Shown piece by piece: positions 59,462 to 64,000 of a DNA stretch of 64,000 nt (position 1 is its first letter; every line of letters starts with the position of its first letter). The position numbers were made by a program, and so were the translations under genes. Source of the DNA: Algoriphagus boseongensis. GTDB lineage: Bacteria > Bacteroidota > Bacteroidia > Cytophagales > Cyclobacteriaceae. The notes beneath the pieces are model-generated. The model saw nothing but the letters and a program-made list of their open reading frames with translations. It had not been told where the DNA came from and made no database searches. The stretch covers positions 124,001-188,000 of the forward strand of contig NZ_SNYF01000005.1 of assembly GCF_004362805.1 (NCBI RefSeq). Reading direction: 5' to 3'.

Positions 59462-61069
59462 ATGAAGAAGCTTTTTAAATTTTTGATTGTCTTGAGTATA
59501 GGTTTGGTTTTACTCGGAGGGGCCTTAGCTTATTTTGGTGAGCGTTGGTTTAATAATCATCTGGAAGATATTTTTAATCAAAACCCAGAGAGAAAGTATG
59601 ATTTTCATTTAAAGGAAGTTAGGCTAAATTTATTGGGAAGATCAATTTCACTTGATGACTTAGAGATTAACTCCAGAAATTTAGATTCTACCAATCGGGT
59701 CAACGGGAAAATCCGAAAGGCTATTTTTAGGAAGGTCCAATTAATCGATTTGATTTTCAAAAAACACTTGGTTTTGGATGATCTTGAATTTTTAGATCCT
59801 TTTTTTGAAGTTCAGCTTTTTTCAAGCCAGAAGGAAAAAGATAGCCCTGGTGATGCGCTTCAAAATTTTTTCGGAGAAATCCTTTACAGAGGGAAGATAA
59901 AAAACTTCATCCTGTACCGGGGCAATGCGGAAATTCGTCTTGACTCTATTCAAAAAGGAGGATTTTATAACTTAGGAATTTTGGCTACTGAATTAGAAAC
60001 GGATTCAATTAAGGTTCAATACCCGATCCCTTTCGATTACAAGCGTTTGGTTTTTTCCTTTGATAGCCTCTCTTACCAGCTTGACAAGGACCAAAATTTA
60101 AAGCTTGGGAAAATGCAGTTTGATACCGACTTGCATGAATTTACCCTAAAATCAATTTCACTTACCTATGCCGAAGGCTTGATGAAGTATGCAAAATCTC
60201 AATCTGTTCAAAAGGATTTTGTGGAAATTCAAATTGATTCACTAAAGCTTACCGGTTTTGCACACGACATTCGATTGTACTCAGGCTTGGATGTTCGAGG
60301 AGAAAAAATGGAATTGTTTGGATTTATACTAGACGATTTTCGTGATAAAGCCCACCCGCGGCCAAAAGACGAAGACAAACCAATGTTCCAAGGATTGATT
60401 TCAAGGATAGACTTTCCAATAAGTTTAGATACACTGAAATTTACTAATACCACTCTTTCCTATGGGGAGTCAGTTCCTGAAAAGGGAGAAAACTGGAGAA
60501 TCCATTTTGATGATTTAAATGGAGTTATCCTAAACCTAACGACACTACCAGAAAATCAAGCCAAAAAGGGAACCTTTGACATAGGATTTTCTAGTAAACT
60601 AAATGGTCTTGGAAAAATGCAAACAAAAATAACTGTGCCATACGAAAAAGATGAATTTGAATTGGAGGTGGATTTAAGAGATTTTCCCATTGCAAAACTA
60701 AATGATATTTTAAAACCAATTATGAACGGAGAAATTACCAATGGTCACCTAGATCGAATGAGATTGAAGATGAAAGCCAATGAATCTCAAGCTCAGGTAA
60801 ACTTTATTTTTGACTACACAGAATTGAAAGTTGTATTGTTTAAAAAGTCTGGTAAAAAGGCGAATAAATTGGTTTCTATCTTAGCAAATTTAGCTATCAA
60901 CAATTCCAACCTTCCAGGAGAAAAAAGATACTTGAGTCCATCTTTTATCCAGCCCAGAAATAAATTCCGAGGTCCATTTAATTTGATTTGGCAAAGTACA
61001 AAAACCGGAATGCTGGAAGTAATTCCCGGAGGAGCTGCAAAGGAGATTTTAAATTCTAATGAAAAGTAG
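59462..61069 (+). CDS. AsmA-like membrane-anchored protein, unknown function
   Basis: 535 residues. An N-terminal membrane anchor (LFKFLIVLSIGLVLLGGALAYF, in part) is followed by a long beta-rich periplasmic region. VRLNLLGRSISLDDLEIN, the NRVNGKIRKAIFRKVQL strands and repeated short strands are reminiscent of AsmA/DUF748 proteins that bridge inner and outer membranes. The C-terminal PSFIQPRNKFRGPFNLIWQSTKTGM segment is typical of the DUF748 end. The identity is weak and based on pattern only; lipid transport is a guess. It starts alone after a 157-base gap and no terminator is apparent. Confidence 0.65.
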   Translation: MKKLFKFLIVLSIGLVLLGGALAYFGERWFNNHLEDIFNQNPERKYDFHLKEVRLNLLGRSISLDDLEINSRNLDSTNRVNGKIRKAIFRKVQLIDLIFKKHLVLDDLEFLDPFFEVQLFSSQKEKDSPGDALQNFFGEILYRGKIKNFILYRGNAEIRLDSIQKGGFYNLGILATELETDSIKVQYPIPFDYKRLVFSFDSLSYQLDKDQNLKLGKMQFDTDLHEFTLKSISLTYAEGLMKYAKSQSVQKDFVEIQIDSLKLTGFAHDIRLYSGLDVRGEKMELFGFILDDFRDKAHPRPKDEDKPMFQGLISRIDFPISLDTLKFTNTTLSYGESVPEKGENWRIHFDDLNGVILNLTTLPENQAKKGTFDIGFSSKLNGLGKMQTKITVPYEKDEFELEVDLRDFPIAKLNDILKPIMNGEITNGHLDRMRLKMKANESQAQVNFIFDYTELKVVLFKKSGKKANKLVSILANLAINNSNLPGEKRYLSPSFIQPRNKFRGPFNLIWQSTKTGMLEVIPGGAAKEILNSNEK

Positions 61070-61267
61070 AAAGCTCCTATCCAGGATAAAAAGTGTCATT
61101 CAATTTTGGATAAGGAATTGAAAACTCTTAATCAAAATGCAAATTTTTAACTGCCAGTATTGTTTTATTTGATGTCAAAAAATATTTTTTAGTTGTTGGA
61201 GAAATCTATTGTAAATGATTTGGCGAAATCATACATTTCACAAAATATTTTCCACCAACAATTCTTT

Positions 61268-62650
61268 ATGAAAAAACTTTATTCTGTTCTGTCCTTTTCA
61301 GCCCTAATGGGTTTGGCAGCATCATGTGGCGAAATCATTGAAAATGAAGTCGCAGTTTCAGAAGTTTCTGAGCAGCTCTCACGGGAGAATTTTGTTCCCG
61401 GTCAATTACTGATTAAGTATAAGACTGCGAGTCAAGGTTCTAGACTTTCTCAAGACGTTTTAGCTTTGATTCAGGCTAATGTTGTTGAAGAAATTAGCAC
61501 CTCAGCTATGGTTGAAGCAAATGCTAGAAAAAGCGTTCCTACAGGTGACCTTCTTTTAGTAGAAAGTAAGTTGGGTACTTTTGAAGCTATCGAAAGATTA
61601 AGAGCGATGCCTGAAATAGAATATGCCGAACCTAACTGGATTTATCAGCATTTCGCTACCTCCAATGATACTTACGTTTCAAGTGGTCAACTTTGGGGTA
61701 TGACAGGTACTTTTGGATCTCAAGCTTCAGTTGCTTGGGCTGCTAATAAATTAGGCTCCAACACAGTATATGTAGGAATCATCGATGAGGGCTACATGTA
61801 CACACACGAGGACCTTGCAGCTAATGCAGGGGTAAATCCTGGAGAAATTGCCGGTAACGGGGCAGATGACGATGGAAATGGTCTGGTAGATGACGTTTAT
61901 GGATGGGACTTTGACGGAAATAACAGTACGCTTTTCGACGGAACTGGAGATGATCATGGCACTCACGTAGCAGGAACTATCGGCGGTGTAGGAGGAAATG
62001 GAATTGGAGTTGCCGGAGTGAATTGGAATGTAAAAATGCTTGGAGCAAAATTCTTGGGTTCCAGAGGGGGTACTACAGCAAATGCTATTAAGGCTGTAGA
62101 TTATTTCACTGATCTTAAGACTAGCCAAGGTTTAAATATCGTAGCTACCAATAATTCTTGGGGAGGAGGAGGATATTCTCAGGCCTTGAAAGATGCTATT
62201 GATAGAGCAAATGCAGCTGGGATTCTTTTCATTGCTGCAGCCGGAAATTCCGGAACCAACAACGATGCTTCTGCTAGTTACCCATCCAACTACGATAGCC
62301 CTAATGTGATTGCTGTAGCGTCCATTACAAGTACTGGTGCGCTTTCTTCCTTCTCACAGTATGGAGCAACAACCGTAGATTTGGGAGCTCCAGGATCAGG
62401 TATTTGGTCAACTGTACCAGTAGCTGTAGGCAAAGGAAAAAATGCAACTATCGGATCTGGCTATGCTAGCTATAATGGAACCTCAATGGCTACTCCGCAC
62501 GTAACTGGTGCTGCTGCTTTATATGCTTCGCTTAATCCAAATGCTTCTGCAGCACAGATTAAGGCGGCCATATTGGGAAGTACCACTGCAACTTCTTCTC
62601 TTGCTGGTAAAACTGTAACAGGCGGAAGATTGAATGTTTCTGGATTCTAA
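61268..62650 (+). CDS. Subtilisin-like S8 serine peptidase, lipoprotein
   Basis: 460 residues from the ATG at 61268, where a lipoprotein signal begins (lipobox LAASC, C20); the longer frame adds 25 unlikely residues. An I9-like pro-domain lies at about 43-130 (VPGQLLIKYK ... AMPEIEYAEPN). The S8 catalytic domain has D173 (IIDEGYMYTHEDL, with Glu where Thr or Ser is usual after Asp), H230 (DDHGTHVAG), N327 (AAGNSG) and S406 (NGTSMATPH). An Asp-rich GADDDGNGLVDDV loop may bind calcium. Probably a surface or periplasmic protease. A strong terminator follows. Confidence 0.95.
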   Translation: MKKLYSVLSFSALMGLAASCGEIIENEVAVSEVSEQLSRENFVPGQLLIKYKTASQGSRLSQDVLALIQANVVEEISTSAMVEANARKSVPTGDLLLVESKLGTFEAIERLRAMPEIEYAEPNWIYQHFATSNDTYVSSGQLWGMTGTFGSQASVAWAANKLGSNTVYVGIIDEGYMYTHEDLAANAGVNPGEIAGNGADDDGNGLVDDVYGWDFDGNNSTLFDGTGDDHGTHVAGTIGGVGGNGIGVAGVNWNVKMLGAKFLGSRGGTTANAIKAVDYFTDLKTSQGLNIVATNNSWGGGGYSQALKDAIDRANAAGILFIAAAGNSGTNNDASASYPSNYDSPNVIAVASITSTGALSSFSQYGATTVDLGAPGSGIWSTVPVAVGKGKNATIGSGYASYNGTSMATPHVTGAAALYASLNPNASAAQIKAAILGSTTATSSLAGKTVTGGRLNVSGF

Positions 62651-62671
62651 TCCTTATTGTTTTAAAAAGTG

Positions 62672-62710
62672 AAAGAGGCTTCCTCAATTTTGGGGAAGCC
62701 TCTTTTTATT
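62672..62710. terminator. Bidirectional terminator between S8 peptidase and PaiB-like gene
   Basis: A 15-bp stem with one G-T pair (62672-62686 with 62691-62705) around ATTT, with T run to the right and A-rich sequence to the left. Confidence 0.93.
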
Positions 62711-63330
62711 TAATTATTTTTTCTCTTTTTCATTTCAGAAGCTACTTCCTGATCTAGAGCAAAAGGACTTTTTTCCAGCTGGCTGACGATGTTTTTGTAA
62801 TTAACCTCATCCCGGTTTTGAGATAGTTTAGCGCTTGCTTTTACCTCCTCGATTTTTATTTCTATTCCAACCAAAGCCTTAACCTGCCCGGCTACATAGC
62901 TTGGAGACATGGTTTCTACCCGCACTCGATTTGGTCTTCCTTCTTCATAGTTGTCTACCAGAGTTTTAAGATGATGCATCAATTCCTCACCCTCAATGAT
63001 TCTGATTTTTCCATAAATATGAACTGCCAGATAATTCCAAGTCGGGACATTTTCATGATTATACCAAGAGGAGGAAATGTAGGCATGGGGACCTTGAAAA
63101 ATCACCAAGACTTCTTCTTGGTCTTCGAATGATTTCCATTGGGGATTGGCTTTGGCTAAATGTCCATGCAATATTGCTTCCCCATCCGAATTTTTATCCA
63201 GAAAGAAAGGTAAATGTGTAGCCCAAGGTTTTCCATCGACCTGAGAAATCAGCGTAGCAAAGGCATTCTTCTGAATAAAATCAACGATTTCAGATTCGTT
63301 TTCCCAGGAATTAAGTGGATGGATATACAT
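62710..63330 (-). CDS. PaiB-like FMN-binding negative transcriptional regulator
   Basis: 206 residues from the ATG at 63330 (MYIHPLNSWEN); homologues begin MYxPxxF, so the 9 extra residues upstream are not used. The FMN-binding split barrel shows ATLISQVDGKPWATHLPFFL, LHGHLAKANPQW, VIFQGPHAYISSSWY and NVPTWNYLAVHIYG. Family members repress or modulate protease and sporulation genes in Bacillus, but in other bacteria the role is unknown; direct DNA binding is not evident here. Confidence 0.92.
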   Translation of the reverse strand: MYIHPLNSWENESEIVDFIQKNAFATLISQVDGKPWATHLPFFLDKNSDGEAILHGHLAKANPQWKSFEDQEEVLVIFQGPHAYISSSWYNHENVPTWNYLAVHIYGKIRIIEGEELMHHLKTLVDNYEEGRPNRVRVETMSPSYVAGQVKALVGIEIKIEEVKASAKLSQNRDEVNYKNIVSQLEKSPFALDQEVASEMKKRKNN

Positions 63331-63414
63331 AGTTTGGTAGATAAAAAGGCGTTTCAAAAATGGATTTTTTACTTTCTAATTCCGAGAATGAGCTTAAAAA
63401 ATTAAATTCGAACA

Positions 63415-64000
63415 ATGGATAATTTTTCAACCGACAAATTGGAGTTGGCAGCCCTGTTTGTCAACACAACAGGAGTACCGATTTTTTTAACAGGGAAAGC
63501 TGGGACAGGAAAAACAACTTTCCTCAGGGAGTTGGCACGTCGAACTCACAAGAAGTTTGTTGTTTTAGCTCCTACAGGAATTGCGGCATTGAATGCAAAA
63601 GGAGTTACTATCCATTCGCAATTTTTGCTTCCTTTCGGTACTTTTCTTCCCGTAAGAGACGCTGAAGGTAATTATACCGATCGCCATGGATTTTTCACTC
63701 AGCAGACTTTGGCCAGAAGGCATCCTCTAAATCAACACCGCAGAAGTGTCTTAAAATCCATTGACTTGATGGTAATTGACGAAGTGAGCATGCTTCGGGC
63801 GGATATTTTAGATGCCATTGATTACCGGATGCGAAGCGCAAAAAGGAATTACAAGGTGCCTTTTGGAGGGGTTCAGGTATTGTTTATAGGGGATTTGTAT
63901 CAACTTCCTCCCGTAGTAAAGGATGAGGAATGGGGAGTCTTAAGTAGGTTTTATTCCTCCATGCATTTCTTTGAGGCCAAAGCTTTGCAGAATTCGGGTT
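63415..64000 (+). CDS. PIF1-like helicase / AAA-type ATPase, N-terminal part
   Basis: The frame runs off the window end after 195 codons. Walker A is LTGKAGTGKTTFLREL, the next block LAPTGIAALNAKGVTIHSQF is typical of PIF1, Walker B is LMVIDEVSML, and GDLYQLPPVV is helicase motif III. PIF1-like proteins of Bacteroidota often carry an added C-terminal helix-turn-helix or UvrD-type domain, which would lie outside the window. DNA unwinding in the cytoplasm is expected. The ATG at 63415 is the only good start. Confidence 0.92.
   Translation, partial: MDNFSTDKLELAALFVNTTGVPIFLTGKAGTGKTTFLRELARRTHKKFVVLAPTGIAALNAKGVTIHSQFLLPFGTFLPVRDAEGNYTDRHGFFTQQTLARRHPLNQHRRSVLKSIDLMVIDEVSMLRADILDAIDYRMRSAKRNYKVPFGGVQVLFIGDLYQLPPVVKDEEWGVLSRFYSSMHFFEAKALQNSG

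Overview
The window looks like chromosomal backbone of an AT-leaning Bacteroidota bacterium, most likely Cytophagales (Cyclobacteriaceae/Algoriphagus-like). The support is the family mix: a BT_3928-type DoxX protein, NfeD plus FloA, archaeal-type ProS, OmpP1/FadL and DUF6089-type barrels, and DUF6503-like lipoproteins. Several genes also have TTTG-N17..21-TAnnTTTG promoters, the Bacteroidota housekeeping consensus. Genus assignment is inference. I see no tRNA, rRNA, CRISPR array, insertion sequence or prophage. Many neighbours overlap by 1-14 bases, and convergent pairs are often separated by a bidirectional hairpin terminator.

Layout. 1-3.1 kb: partial GNAT, tandem Usp protein, outer-membrane barrel, MscS channel. 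3.3-8.6 kb: GNAT-nitrilase fusion, kdsC, kdsA (Kdo for LPS), then two L,D-transpeptidases of different families meeting tail to tail. 8.9-12.2 kb: PTPS/QueD-like enzyme, folE, an SDR lacking the usual catalytic Tyr, small unknown proteins and a flavin reductase. 12.3-21.3 kb: phosphotriesterase-like lipoprotein, guaA, a type-1 periplasmic-binding protein with hemL, a large M14 peptidase, a Spx/ArsC-like protein. 21.3-26.9 kb (minus): a three-gene planctomycete-type cytochrome module (PSD1-type protein, DUF1501, DUF2231-cytochrome-LRR). 27-33.3 kb: divergent tdh/kbl (threonine catabolism), folP-cdaA (folate, c-di-AMP), a duplicated DUF1599 protein, BT_3928 protein, aroK. 33.3-43.7 kb: FadL-like barrel, low-complexity lipoprotein, proS, nfeD-floA, WG-repeat protein, hemA, helix-hairpin-helix protein, stand-alone HsdR_N nuclease domain.

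43.8-55.8 kb is the most interesting part: twelve co-directional genes with gaps of 0-84 bases. They are a Crp/Fnr regulator, rhodanese, DUF547 lipoprotein, FAD oxidoreductase and membrane polyferredoxin. These run directly into a CslA/glucomannan-synthase-like GT2, a polyprenyl-phosphate-hexose-synthase-like GT2, an unknown lipoprotein, a GT-C transferase, two related lipoproteins and a GH113-like mannanase-type hydrolase. The synthase plus hydrolase pairing resembles BcsA with BcsZ in cellulose clusters and suggests a beta-mannan-type or lipid-linked glycan system, possibly with redox-responsive control. This is inference from families and order.

55.9-64 kb: DUF2892 protein, GH109-like Gfo/Idh/MocA oxidoreductase facing a DUF1080 (3-keto-glycoside hydrolase) plus endonuclease/phosphatase pair, an AsmA-like protein, a subtilisin lipoprotein, a PaiB-like FMN protein, and the start of a PIF1-type helicase cut by the window edge.
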